DNA from: Tabrizicola sp. | Lineage (GTDB): Bacteria; Pseudomonadota; Alphaproteobacteria; Rhodobacterales; Rhodobacteraceae | Reading direction: 5' to 3' | DNA length: 64,000 nt | NCBI RefSeq assembly: GCF_030373185.1 | Contig: NZ_JAUCZH010000002.1 | Coordinates: forward strand, 62,001-126,000 | Part shown: one piece after another, positions 44,657-52,779 of the stretch | Layout: the number at the start of each line of letters is the position of its first letter | Position numbering within the stretch: position 1 is the stretch's first letter | Notes under the pieces: generated by a model | Databases searched by the model: none | Seen by the model: only the letters and a program-made list of their open reading frames with translations | Told to the model about the DNA's origin: nothing | Translations under genes and position numbers: made by a program

Positions 44657-44955
44657 CCGGGCCTTTCCTGCTGCTGCACCCCGATGACAACGTGCTGGTC
44701 GCCCGCGCCACCGCGTCTGCGGGAACCAAGGTCACACTGGACGGCGGCCCGGTCGTGCTGACTCAAACCATCCCCATGGCCCACAAGATCGCCCGTAGCG
44801 CCATCGCTTTGGGGGAGACCCTCCGCAAATACGGCATGCCCATCGGCATCGCCCCCGCCGACATCGCGCCCGGCGCGCATGTCCATGTCCACAACATCCG
44901 CTCTGGCTATACCCCCGGCGTGGTCCTGCAGGACGCCGACGGAAGGTCCGGATGA
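44653..44955 (+). CDS. UxaA-family small (SAF-domain) subunit
   Basis: 100 residues resembling the N-terminal part of altronate/galactarate dehydratases: [42 protein letters not shown] and [13 protein letters not shown]. The SAF-like domain in UxaA/GarD forms a separate small chain in several dehydratases. It overlaps the MaoC gene and the large subunit by 4 bp each. It appears intact but needs the large subunit, whose frame carries a premature stop. Confidence 0.8.
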   Translation: MTGPFLLLHPDDNVLVARATASAGTKVTLDGGPVVLTQTIPMAHKIARSAIALGETLRKYGMPIGIAPADIAPGAHVHVHNIRSGYTPGVVLQDADGRSG

Positions 44956-45971
44956 TGGAACGGCTTTGCACCCACCCCAACGTGGGCGCGGTGCTGTTCG
45001 TGTCCCTTGGCTGCGAAAGCCTTGACAAGGTCCGCGTCTCGGCTGCCGTTCAGGCCTCGGGTCGCCCCGTCAAGACGCTGGTCATCCAGAAGTCGGGCGG
45101 CACCCGATCCACCGTCAAGGCCGGCCAAACCTCGGTTGAAGGCGCGCCTGATGCCATCGTCGAACTGCCCCGCGTGCCGATGGCGGTCAGCGATCTGGTG
45201 ATCGGCACGGTCTGCGGCGGGTCCGATGGTACCAGCGGCATCTCGGGCAACCCGGCGGCGGGCCGGGCCTTTGACTTGTTGATCGCCGAAGGAGCCGCCT
45301 GCATCTTCGAAGAAACCGGCGAGCTGATCGGCTGCGAAGCCATTATGGCCACCCGCGCCGACACCCCTGAACTCGGTCAGCTTCTGCGCGAAAGCGTCCA
45401 GAAAGCCGAACGCTATTATGCCACTCTTGGCTACGGCTGCTTTGCCGCCGGGAATGCGGCGGGCGGGCTTTCCACCATCGAGAAGAAATCGCTGGGCGCC
45501 TATGTGAAATCCGGCGACAGCCCGATTTCGGGGCTCATCAAGCCCGGCGACATTCCCCCGCATGACGGCCTTTACCTGATGGACGTGGTGCCAGATGGCG
45601 AGGTACGCTTTGGCTTTCCCAACATCAGCGACAACGCCGAAATCGTGGAGATGATCGCCTCGGGCGCGCACCTTACGCTGTTTGTCACCGGGCGCGGGTC
45701 GGTTGTCGGCAGCGCGATTTCCCCGGTCATCAAAATCTGTGCCAACCCCGAAACCTTCCGCACCCTGGCCGTGGATATGGACGTGAACGCTGGCGACATC
45801 ATCGAAGGCCGCCGCACGATTGACGAGGTGGGCCGTGAAATCCGCGATCTGGTGGTTGCCGTCGCCTAGGGCCAGCTGACGAAATCCGAAGACCTTGGCC
45901 ACCGCGAATTCATCCTCACCTACAAAAGCTTTGACCCCATCGGCCCGGCCTGCCTGCCGGGCGTGGCATAA
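44952..45971 (+). pseudogene. UxaA-family large subunit with premature TAG
   Basis: The frame opens [23 protein letters not shown] and shows IQKSGGTRSTVKAG, TVCGGSDGTSGISGNPAAG and YATLGYGCFAAGNAAGG, the dehydratase core with metal-binding cysteines. TAG at 45867-45869 stops it after 305 codons. The same frame continues with GQLTKSEDLGHREFILTYKS...GPACLPGVA to TAA at 45971, the normal end. A single-base change could produce the TAG. The lost 34 residues are well conserved in the family, so activity is doubtful; it is a recent nonsense mutation. Confidence 0.78.
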
Positions 45972-45980
45972 GGACCGCCC

Positions 45981-46079
45981 ATGGAACGCCTTACTGGAAA
46001 GACTGCTCTCATCGCCGCCGCCGGTCAGGGGATTGGCAGCGCCTGCGCCGAGCGCATGGCGCGCGATGGGGCAAGGCCC
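45981..46079 (+). pseudogene. SDR dehydrogenase, first ~33 codons only
   Basis: Starts MERLTGKTALIAAAGQGIGSACAERMARDGA, a short-chain dehydrogenase N-terminus with a TGKTALI.AAGQGIG cofactor site. After about residue 33 the sequence becomes the complement of a CoA-transferase. The junction is at about 46076-46079. The gene was fourth or later in the MaoC-UxaA operon (9 bp after the UxaA stop). Confidence 0.7.
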
Positions 46080-47049
46080 CTCGGTGCCATAGCCGGTGAC
46101 CGACCCATGGACGATGCGTGGATTGATCGTCCGCGCCGCCTCATAGCCAAAACCCGGCCGGTCCATCACTCCGGGGCGGAAGTTCTGCAAGACCACACCG
46201 GCGCCCTTGATCAGATCATGCAGCGCGGCCCGGTCAGCCGGGTTCCTCATGTCCACCGCGACGGACCGCTTGTTGCGGTTGATCGCGTGGAAGATCGTGC
46301 TTTCCCCGCCAATCCTTGTGTCCGTCAGATACAACTGGCGCGAAAGATCACCCGACCCCGCGCGTTCGACCTTCACCACATCGGCCCCCAGATCGGCCAG
46401 CTTCAGCGCGGCATTGGGGCCAGCCAGATGGGAAAGCGTGTGCAAATCTCGGGGAGGGCCGTGCGTGCCGAAACCGCGACACCGGTGCCGCCCAGCGCCG
46501 ATCCGTTCGGCCCACCCTGCCCGATGGCGGGGATGTCGTGAAATCTGATCTGTTGGGAACGATAGCCCGCGTGGCCGTTGGGCGCATACAGATAGGTCAG
46601 CGGGATGACCCGGTGTGTCTTGCTGTCTGCCAAGGCGTCCAGCGCGGCAATCGGGTCCATCCCCCGGCAGGCCGGGTCAACCAGATCGGCCAGCGCCTGC
46701 ATTGCTGCCAAGACCTGTCGCCCGGTATGGCGCGGCACCAGTGGCCCCGGCGTCACTGCGCAGGGTTCGCCCAGATTGGCGGCCAGCAGGAAAAGCTCAT
46801 CAGCACATGCGGCGGGCGCAAGGGCCAGATCACCGCCCTATCGTGCGCGGCCTGCATCACCCCATCCCAGCAGCGCAACGGGGTTGGCTTCAGATCGGGC
46901 CGCACTGCCTGCGCTTGCGCCGCCGTGTCGATCTGCAGCGCCCATTGCCGCCGCTCCAGCGTGCAGGAAGCGTAGCTTTTGCCCACCGTCTCAGCTTGCA
47001 AGCGCGTCAGGTCATCGGCACGGCGTGCAGGTCCAGTGGCAAAACGCAT
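46076..47049 (-). pseudogene. CaiB/BaiF-type CoA-transferase remnant, frameshifted and 3'-truncated
   Basis: Minus-strand coding sequence facing the IclR gene. Pieces lie in separate frames: MRFATGPARRADDLTRLQ to WDGVMQAAHDRAV; ALADLVDPACRGMDPIAAL to GQGGPNGSALGGTG and ALPEICT; then SHLAGPNAALKLADLGADVVKVERAG to RIVHGSVTGYGTEGP. The last piece is a clear CoA-transferase family III N-terminus; the first could be an extra N-terminal domain. The gene stops at a junction with an SDR fragment. It is divergent from the IclR regulator and was probably its target. Confidence 0.62.
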
Positions 47050-47084
47050 CCTTCGCGCACCACAGCCCCCATATGGAGCCGCCG

Positions 47085-47930
47085 ATGCCCGTTGACGACG
47101 ATCACGACGACACGGAAGACGGCGACACGGAAGACGGCGACACGGAAGACGGCGACGACCGGGGCGAGAAATACCGCGCCCCGGCATTGTCGAAGGGGCT
47201 TGATATCCTTGAACACCTCGCCTCGGCCCCCGAAGGCAAGACCCAGGCCGAAATTGCCAAGACCCTTGGCCGCACCACCTCGGAAATCTTTCGGATGCTG
47301 ATGGTCTTGCGCAAGCGCGACTATGTTCAGCTGAATGATGAGGATGACCGCTATTCCCTGACCACCAAGATGTTTGAGATCGCCCACCCCCACCCTCCCA
47401 TCCGCCGCCTGACCAGCGTCGCGGGCGCGGCGATGCAGAAGCTGGCCAACCGCATCAACCAGTCGATGCACCTTGCCATCCTGCATTCCGGCCGGGTGCT
47501 GGTGATCGCGCAGGTGGACTGCAATGACAACAACATCACTGCCGTCCGGCTGGGCGCACGGATTCCGGTGTTTGACACCTCATCCGGCCGCGTCCTTGCG
47601 GCGTGGATGGATGATGACGCGCTGGAAAGCCTGCTTGCCAGCGCCAGTGACGGCACCGACGAACGCCGCGCCGCCTTCATCGCCGACCTTCAGCGCGTGC
47701 GCGAAAGCGGCTATGCCGAGAACGATTCCTTCACCATCGCCGGGGTCATCAACATCTCGGCCCCGGTCCGTGACATTTCCGGCCGGGTGGTCGCTGCCAT
47801 CACCATTCCCTACGTCCGACGACTGTCCGGCACCGCCACAGTCCCCCTTGATGAAGCACGGGCCGAGTTGCTTGCCCTTGCCGACCGTATCTCGCGCCAG
47901 CTGGGCGCCGGCGCGAGCATGGGGGCCTGA
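47085..47930 (+). CDS. IclR-family regulator with acidic repeat N-terminus
   Basis: 281 residues. Winged HTH at about 30-90 (APALSKGLDILEHLASAPEGKTQAEIAK...TTSEIFRMLMVL, shown in parts) and an IclR ligand domain at about 105-275 (QSMHLAILHSGRVLVIAQVD, GARIPVFDTSSGRVLAAW). The first 26 residues are nearly all Asp, Glu, Gly and Thr because of a 15-bp tandem repeat. GGAG 7 bp before 47085 supports this start; an in-frame ATG lies at 47073. It probably controlled the decayed CoA-transferase/UxaA genes and may now have no targets nearby. Confidence 0.85.
   Translation: MPVDDDHDDTEDGDTEDGDTEDGDDRGEKYRAPALSKGLDILEHLASAPEGKTQAEIAKTLGRTTSEIFRMLMVLRKRDYVQLNDEDDRYSLTTKMFEIAHPHPPIRRLTSVAGAAMQKLANRINQSMHLAILHSGRVLVIAQVDCNDNNITAVRLGARIPVFDTSSGRVLAAWMDDDALESLLASASDGTDERRAAFIADLQRVRESGYAENDSFTIAGVINISAPVRDISGRVVAAITIPYVRRLSGTATVPLDEARAELLALADRISRQLGAGASMGA
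47109..47153 (+). repeat. Three perfect 15-bp tandem repeats inside the IclR gene
   Basis: The unit GACACGGAAGACGGC occurs three times without mismatch and encodes DTEDG repeats. Being a multiple of three, copy-number change would keep the frame while altering the acidic tail. Flanking GAC-rich codons extend the low-complexity stretch. Confidence 0.9.
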
Positions 47931-47963
47931 CCCGTAAGGCCACATCGCCGGCCAGACACGCAA

Positions 47964-47992
47964 AAGGTGCCAGAGCGCGGCTCTGGCACCTT
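47964..47992 (-). terminator. Intrinsic terminator of the sugar-binding protein gene
   Basis: A 13-bp stem (AAGGTGCCAGAGC / GCTCTGGCACCTT) with loop GCG is followed on the minus strand by TTTTG. It lies 17 bp after the binding-protein stop and also faces the end of the IclR gene, so it may act both ways. Confidence 0.85.
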
Positions 47993-48009
47993 CAATGGTT
48001 GGGTGAAGC

Positions 48010-49056
48010 TTACTTGCCCCAGATCGCTGCATAAGCCTCGCGATAGCCATTGTCGGGGTCAAAGGCGTTGCCTTCGGTGTTGGCAAGCCCCGCCTCGGTC
48101 ACCAGCGCGGGCGCGGTGATGTAGCCGGAACAGGCCTCGCCCGAAATCGCGCGGTTCAGCTCGTCCACCAGTTGCCAGCCTTGCAGGTTCAGGGGTTCGG
48201 CCACCGTCACCGCCTGATACTGACCAGTGCGGATGCGCTGAAACGCTGCTTCCGACCCGTCACCCGCCGACCCGGCCTTGGGCGCGCCCTTGCCATCAAT
48301 CCCGGCGGCGGCCAGCGACGGACCCATGAAGTCAAAATACAGGTCGTTGATCGCCAGCGAATGGGTCCATGCCGCGCCGTGCTGTTGCAAAAGCGTGGTG
48401 GTCAGCGGACCCATCCGGGCCGAGGTTTCGGCAATGGGCGTGTCCACCCATTGCAGGACGGTGCCGCCGCCTGCCTCGATCACTTCCTTCAGCTTGGCGG
48501 CTTTTAGGATGGCGATGGTATAGGTGCTGTCGGTAAAGATCACGACGCCGGGCTTGCCGCCCGCATCCGTCAGCGCCCATTCGGCCGCCTTGATGGAGAC
48601 ATCCATCGCGTCGGTCGAGACGTTGGCGAAAATGCCGCCGGGCGCGTCGCAGCCGATCTTCGGGCCGGAGTGCCACGAGACCATCGGGATGCCCGCCGCC
48701 GCGACACCTTCCAGCGCGGCCTGCTGTTCGGCGGCGTCAAAGCCGTTGATCACAACGCCGTCCGGGCCAAGCGCTAGTGCCTGCCCCACCGCCGCCGCGC
48801 GGCTTTGCACGGACCCGGCACCGTCAAGCACCTTGACCTCCCAGCCGATCTTGGCGGCGGCTTCTTCGATCCCGGTGGTGACGCCAAGGATGCCGCCGTT
48901 CTTCATGTCGCCCGCAAGGACGACGATGGTCTTGCCCTCGGCCGCCTTGGGGCCGGTGGTCGGGCCGTCAAAGGCGTCTTGCGCAAAGGCGGTCAGGCTG
49001 GTGGCCGCCAGAATGGTGCCGGTGAGAAGTGTCTGTAGCAGGGTCCGTTTCAGCAT
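48010..49056 (-). CDS. Ribose-type sugar ABC transporter substrate-binding protein
   Basis: 348 residues with a Sec signal peptide (about 1-25, ending TAFAQ). RbsB-like fold: KTIVVLAGDMKNGGILGVTTG, DGVVINGFDAAEQQAAL and FTDSTYTIAILKAAKL. It is third in the unit ATPase-permease-binding protein, 24 bp after the permease, with a terminator after it. The substrate is unknown; the linked LacI gene and idonate/gluconate enzymes suggest a sugar, sugar acid or lactone. The late position of the binding-protein gene is the reverse of the inositol operon order. Confidence 0.85.
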   Translation of the reverse strand: MLKRTLLQTLLTGTILAATSLTAFAQDAFDGPTTGPKAAEGKTIVVLAGDMKNGGILGVTTGIEEAAAKIGWEVKVLDGAGSVQSRAAAVGQALALGPDGVVINGFDAAEQQAALEGVAAAGIPMVSWHSGPKIGCDAPGGIFANVSTDAMDVSIKAAEWALTDAGGKPGVVIFTDSTYTIAILKAAKLKEVIEAGGGTVLQWVDTPIAETSARMGPLTTTLLQQHGAAWTHSLAINDLYFDFMGPSLAAAGIDGKGAPKAGSAGDGSEAAFQRIRTGQYQAVTVAEPLNLQGWQLVDELNRAISGEACSGYITAPALVTEAGLANTEGNAFDPDNGYREAYAAIWGK

Positions 49057-49080
49057 GGTGGTTCCTCCCTAAGATGCTGT

Positions 49081-50103
49081 TTATTTTGACTTCGCGCCCT
49101 TCTTCCGTTGCGCATAACCGGCGATGCCGATGGCGATCAGAAGCGTCGTGCCATTGAACATGGGTTCGACCCAGAAACTGCCGCCGAACTGCTGGATTCC
49201 TGATATGCCGACTGCCAGGATCATCACGCCGACGATGGTTCCCCAGACGTTGACGCGGCCCGGCTTGATGGTGGTTGATCCAAGGAACGCCCCGACCAGT
49301 GCCGGTAGCAGAAACTCCAGCCCGACCGAGGCCTGACCGATGCGCAGCTTTGACGCCAGCAAGACCCCCGCCAGCGCGGTCAGCGCGCCCGAGGTCACGA
49401 AAGCGCCGATCACGAATTTCCGCGTCGGGATGCCGTTCAGTTCCGCCGCGCGCTGATTGGCGCCGATGGCGTAAAGGTAGCGGCCCGTGGGCGTGTATTC
49501 GAGGATGATCCACAGGGCGACCGTGATCGCCAGCACATAATAGGCGGTGATCGGCAGGCCGAAGACGAAGGTGCCGTTGATGGCATAAAAGGCGTCGGGC
49601 AGCGCGCCCACCATCTGCCGCCCGCCGGTGTGCCACAGCGCCAGCGCATAAAGCACGGTGCCGGTGCCAAGGGTGGCGATGAAGCTGTCGATCCGCGCCA
49701 CCTCGACCAGAAGGCCATTGAGCGCCCCGGTGATCACGCCCAGCACCAGCACGATGGCCACCGCCACGGGCCACGGCACGCCGTAAAGCGTCTGCAGGCT
49801 GATCGCGAGGATATGCCACAGCACAATCCCGTAGCCGACGGTCAGATCGATGCGCCCCGCCACCATCGGGATCATGGCGGCAAGGGCCAGAAGCGCGATG
49901 ATCGCCTTGTCACTCAGGATGGAGCGCAGGTTCAGCAGTGTCGGAAAGGTGGTGGGCAACAGGATCGAGAACAGAAGGATCAACCCCAGCATCAGGATCA
50001 CCAGCCCATAGGTCGGCGCCAACCGCAGCGCCTTGCGCAGCGGGGTCAGGCCGCGAAGTTCGTCCTTGGTCGGCTCGACGGCGTTTGAGTCTATTCCGGG
50101 CAT
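49081..50103 (-). CDS. Ribose-type sugar ABC transporter permease
   Basis: 340 residues, about ten spans, BPD_transp_2 family. MVAGRIDLTVGYGIVLWHILAI, GALNGLLVEVARIDSFIATLGTGTVLY and AIGANQRAAELNGIPTRKFV (shown in parts) are the conserved RbsC-type loops. It starts 9 bp after the ATPase stop and pairs with the double-domain ATPase. A lysine-rich tail (RKKGAKSK) ends the protein. Confidence 0.87.
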   Translation of the reverse strand: MPGIDSNAVEPTKDELRGLTPLRKALRLAPTYGLVILMLGLILLFSILLPTTFPTLLNLRSILSDKAIIALLALAAMIPMVAGRIDLTVGYGIVLWHILAISLQTLYGVPWPVAVAIVLVLGVITGALNGLLVEVARIDSFIATLGTGTVLYALALWHTGGRQMVGALPDAFYAINGTFVFGLPITAYYVLAITVALWIILEYTPTGRYLYAIGANQRAAELNGIPTRKFVIGAFVTSGALTALAGVLLASKLRIGQASVGLEFLLPALVGAFLGSTTIKPGRVNVWGTIVGVMILAVGISGIQQFGGSFWVEPMFNGTTLLIAIGIAGYAQRKKGAKSK

Positions 50104-50112
50104 GGCTGGTCC

Positions 50113-51606
50113 TCAGGCGGCTTCACCGGCCGATGCGGCCTGGATCAGCGATTCGGTGGAAAGTTCGACGCCGCTCAGTTCGGCCACGGGCAGGCCGCGG
50201 CTGAACACGATGGCACGGTGACAGATCGCGGCGATTTCCTCGAAATCGGTGGAGACGACGAGGACACCCATGCCACTGGCCAGCGCTTCATAAAGCAGGT
50301 GGTAGATCTCGGCCTTGGCACCCACATCGACGCCTGCGGTCGGGTCTTCGGTGATCAGAAGGCGACGGCCAGAGTCCAGCCAGCGCCCGACCACGACCTT
50401 TTGCTGGTTGCCGCCCGAAAGCGCCTCGATCGCCAGCGTCGGATCGTTCGGAGACAGGCCGACGCGGCGACCGATGGCATGCGCCATGGCTTCCTCGCGG
50501 CGCGGTGACAGGATGGACAGAAGGCCGCGCCCGGTTGCCGACGGGTTCAGGAAGGCATTCTCTCGGATCGCAAGGCCGGGGGCCACGCTTTCCCCGATCC
50601 GGTCGCGCGCCACAAGGCCGATGCCGGATTGCATTGCCGTCTGGGCGGTGCGCAAGTCAGGGGTCAGGCCGTCCAGCGTCACGCGCCCGGCATGGGGGAT
50701 GACGCCGAACAGCGCCCGGCCGATGTCTTCGTGACCAGCCCCGCGCAAGCCCGCCAGACCCAGCAGCTCACCCCGCCGGATGTCAAAGCTGACCGGTCCA
50801 ACCGCCGGGGTCGCAAGGCTTTCGACCTTCAGGATCGCGGGGCCGTCCTGCACAACGGGCCGCGCGATTTCGCGGGCCTTGCGGCCGACGATCAGGCTGA
50901 CCAGTTCCTCGGGCGTGGTATGTTCGATGGGGCGCATTCCGACCATCTGCCCATCACGCAGCACCGCCACACGGTCAGCGATGCGAAAGATTTCGTCCAG
51001 ACGGTGACTGACATAGATCATCCCCACCCCGCGCGCCTTCAGCGGACGAAGGGCGGCAAAGAGCCGCTCCACCTCATCTGCGGGCAAGCTGGCTGTTGGC
51101 TCGTCCAACACCAGAAAATCGCTGCTGGCAGCCAGAGCGCGGGCAATGGCGACAAGGGATTTCTGCGTACGGGTCAGGCTGGAGACGCGCGCTGTGGCGG
51201 AGAACTCGGCCTCGACCAGACGCAAGGCCGCATCCGCCGCAGCCTCGGTGGCTGTCCAGTCGATCCGGCGACCCTTGCGGACATAGCCCAATGCCAGCGC
51301 GATGTTCTCCGCGACGCTCATCCATTCGATCAGGCCAAGATCCTGGTGGATGAAGGCCACCTTCTGCCCGCCCGCCTTGCCCGCCTCATGCGCGTAAGGC
51401 GCGCCGTCAATGCGCACGTCGCCTTCATCGGGGCGGTGGATACCGCCCAGCACCTTGATCAGCGTGGACTTGCCCGCGCCATTTTCGCCCAGAAGCGCCA
51501 CGATCTCGCCCCGGCCAACGGTCAGCGACACGCCCTTCAGCGCCTGCGTCCCGCCAAAGGACTTGACGATACGGTCAAAGAACAGGCCGTCAGACGACGG
51601 GTGCAT
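50113..51606 (-). CDS. Ribose-type sugar ABC transporter ATPase with two NBDs
   Basis: 497 residues from MHPSSDGLFFDRIVKSFGG; GGGAGGATCC precedes this ATG and rules against the start five codons earlier. NBD1: Walker A LLGENGAGKSTLIK, signature SLTRTQKSLVAIARAL (degenerate, as in RbsA), Walker B DFLVLDEPTASL. NBD2: EALSGGNQQKVVVGRWL with LLITEDPTAGVDVG. Powers sugar import. It is divergent from a LacI gene with two palindromic sites between them at 51659 and 51713. Confidence 0.88.
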   Translation of the reverse strand: MHPSSDGLFFDRIVKSFGGTQALKGVSLTVGRGEIVALLGENGAGKSTLIKVLGGIHRPDEGDVRIDGAPYAHEAGKAGGQKVAFIHQDLGLIEWMSVAENIALALGYVRKGRRIDWTATEAAADAALRLVEAEFSATARVSSLTRTQKSLVAIARALAASSDFLVLDEPTASLPADEVERLFAALRPLKARGVGMIYVSHRLDEIFRIADRVAVLRDGQMVGMRPIEHTTPEELVSLIVGRKAREIARPVVQDGPAILKVESLATPAVGPVSFDIRRGELLGLAGLRGAGHEDIGRALFGVIPHAGRVTLDGLTPDLRTAQTAMQSGIGLVARDRIGESVAPGLAIRENAFLNPSATGRGLLSILSPRREEAMAHAIGRRVGLSPNDPTLAIEALSGGNQQKVVVGRWLDSGRRLLITEDPTAGVDVGAKAEIYHLLYEALASGMGVLVVSTDFEEIAAICHRAIVFSRGLPVAELSGVELSTESLIQAASAGEAA

Positions 51607-51658
51607 GGCGGATCCTCCCAAGGTCGCTACCGCAGGTTTGTCTGATCTTGCGTCAGGT

Positions 51659-51668
51659 TTACCGGTAA
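51659..51668. promoter_or_regulatory. GntR-type palindrome near the ABC operon start
   Basis: TTACCGGTAA, a perfect 10-bp palindrome whose extended form (G)TTTACCGGTAAC resembles E. coli GntR/IdnR sites (GTTACCsGTAAC, established knowledge). It lies 53 bp upstream of the ABC ATPase start. Confidence 0.65.
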
Positions 51669-51712
51669 CGTATCAAAAGATGATCTTGCGACTGCAGGCT
51701 GTCAAGCGCAAA

Positions 51713-51724
51713 GTTATCGATAAC
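51713..51724. promoter_or_regulatory. GTTATCGATAAC operator upstream of the LacI-type gene
   Basis: Perfect 12-bp palindrome 42 bp before the regulator's GTG. The same sequence recurs within 57577-57590. It probably serves autoregulation and the divergent ABC promoter. Confidence 0.75.
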
Positions 51725-51766
51725 ATGGACTGATGGCCAACCTTTGACGAAAGGCAGGACCGCGCC

Positions 51767-52762
51767 GTGAAAGCCAATCTGGAAGACATCGCCCGCGCTG
51801 CCGGGGTCTCAAAGATGACGGTCAGCAGGGTGCTGCGCGGTGGGTCCGGCTTTTCGGCCGAGACCCGCGACAAGGTCACCAAAGTGGCAGAAACATTGGG
51901 TTATGTGCCGAACCGGCTGGCCGCGGCTTTCGGCTCTGATCAGGCGAGCACGCTGGTCGGCATGTGTGTTCCACGGCTGACCTCGGGCCTTTTCGGCCAC
52001 GTGCTTGACGGGGTTGACCGGGCGCTGACCCGGCTGGGCTATCAACTGATGATCGGGGCCAATAGCCATTCCGCCGCAGAAGAGGAAGCCTGGATCCGTC
52101 AGGTGATCAGCTGGCGTCCAGCGGGGCTGATTCTGTCCGGGCGCACCCATACGCCGGGAACGGTGGACCTGCTGCGTCAAGCAGCTTCACCCGTGGTGGA
52201 GATCTGGGATCTGACGACCAGTCCCATCGACATGTCGGTCGGCTTTTCGCATTTCGACTGCGGCGCCGAAATGGGGCAGTTTCTGATCCGGCGCGGGCGG
52301 CGGCGGGCGGGCTATGTGGGCGCGCTGGCCCGGGCCGATGTGATGGGGGCCGCCCGGCAAGAGGGATTCGAGACCACCCTTTCCCGCGCCGGCCATCCCC
52401 TGATCGCCCGCGAGGTTCTGCACGACGCGCCGGGCTTTTACGCTGGCTATTACGGGCTTGAAACGCTGCTTGGCCGCGAGCCGAAGCTTGATGTCGTCTA
52501 TTTCCACAATGATGAAATGGCGATCGGCGGTCTGGCCTATGCCCAGTCGCGCGGGTTGCGGGTGCCAGAGGATATCGGCATCGCCGGCTGGGGCGGGATG
52601 GAGGCGGCCTCGATCCTGCCGCGCCGGTTGACGACGACGGTGGTGCCGACGACGGCCATCGGCAAGGCGGCCGCCGAGGCTTTGGTGGCCCGCCTGAAGG
52701 GCGAGCCGGGGCAAGAGGTGACGGTGGTGCCAACGCGGCTGGTGCCGGGTGAGACGGGCTAG
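51767..52762 (+). CDS. LacI-family regulator (GntR-like) 1
   Basis: 331 residues starting at GTG (MKANLEDIARAAGVSKMTVSRVLRGG), with HTH at residues 4-24 and hinge YVPNRLAAAF. A periplasmic-binding-like effector domain follows (STLVGMCVPRLTSG, DVVYFHNDEMAIGGLAYAQ, IGIAGWGGMEAASIL). The GGMEAA segment and lack of an ordinary RbsB pocket resemble gluconate-type LacI proteins. GTG was chosen because the HTH begins right after it; GGCAGGAC precedes it. It lies between the ABC operon and gnd and shares palindromes with other promoters in the locus. Confidence 0.86.
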   Translation: MKANLEDIARAAGVSKMTVSRVLRGGSGFSAETRDKVTKVAETLGYVPNRLAAAFGSDQASTLVGMCVPRLTSGLFGHVLDGVDRALTRLGYQLMIGANSHSAAEEEAWIRQVISWRPAGLILSGRTHTPGTVDLLRQAASPVVEIWDLTTSPIDMSVGFSHFDCGAEMGQFLIRRGRRRAGYVGALARADVMGAARQEGFETTLSRAGHPLIAREVLHDAPGFYAGYYGLETLLGREPKLDVVYFHNDEMAIGGLAYAQSRGLRVPEDIGIAGWGGMEAASILPRRLTTTVVPTTAIGKAAAEALVARLKGEPGQEVTVVPTRLVPGETG

Positions 52763-52779
52763 GCCCGCGCGCTGGCGGT

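Noticed and set aside
45867-45869. Programmed TAG readthrough or pyrrolysine
   Set aside because: Methylamine use through the NMG pathway needs no pyrrolysine, and the surrounding region is full of other lesions; simple nonsense mutation is likelier.
39803-47049. Insertion sequence or prophage causing the decay
   Set aside because: No transposase, integrase, inverted ends or phage gene could be read in this region on either strand.
47109-47153. CRISPR-like repeats
   Set aside because: The units are directly adjacent 15-mers without spacers and lie inside a coding frame.
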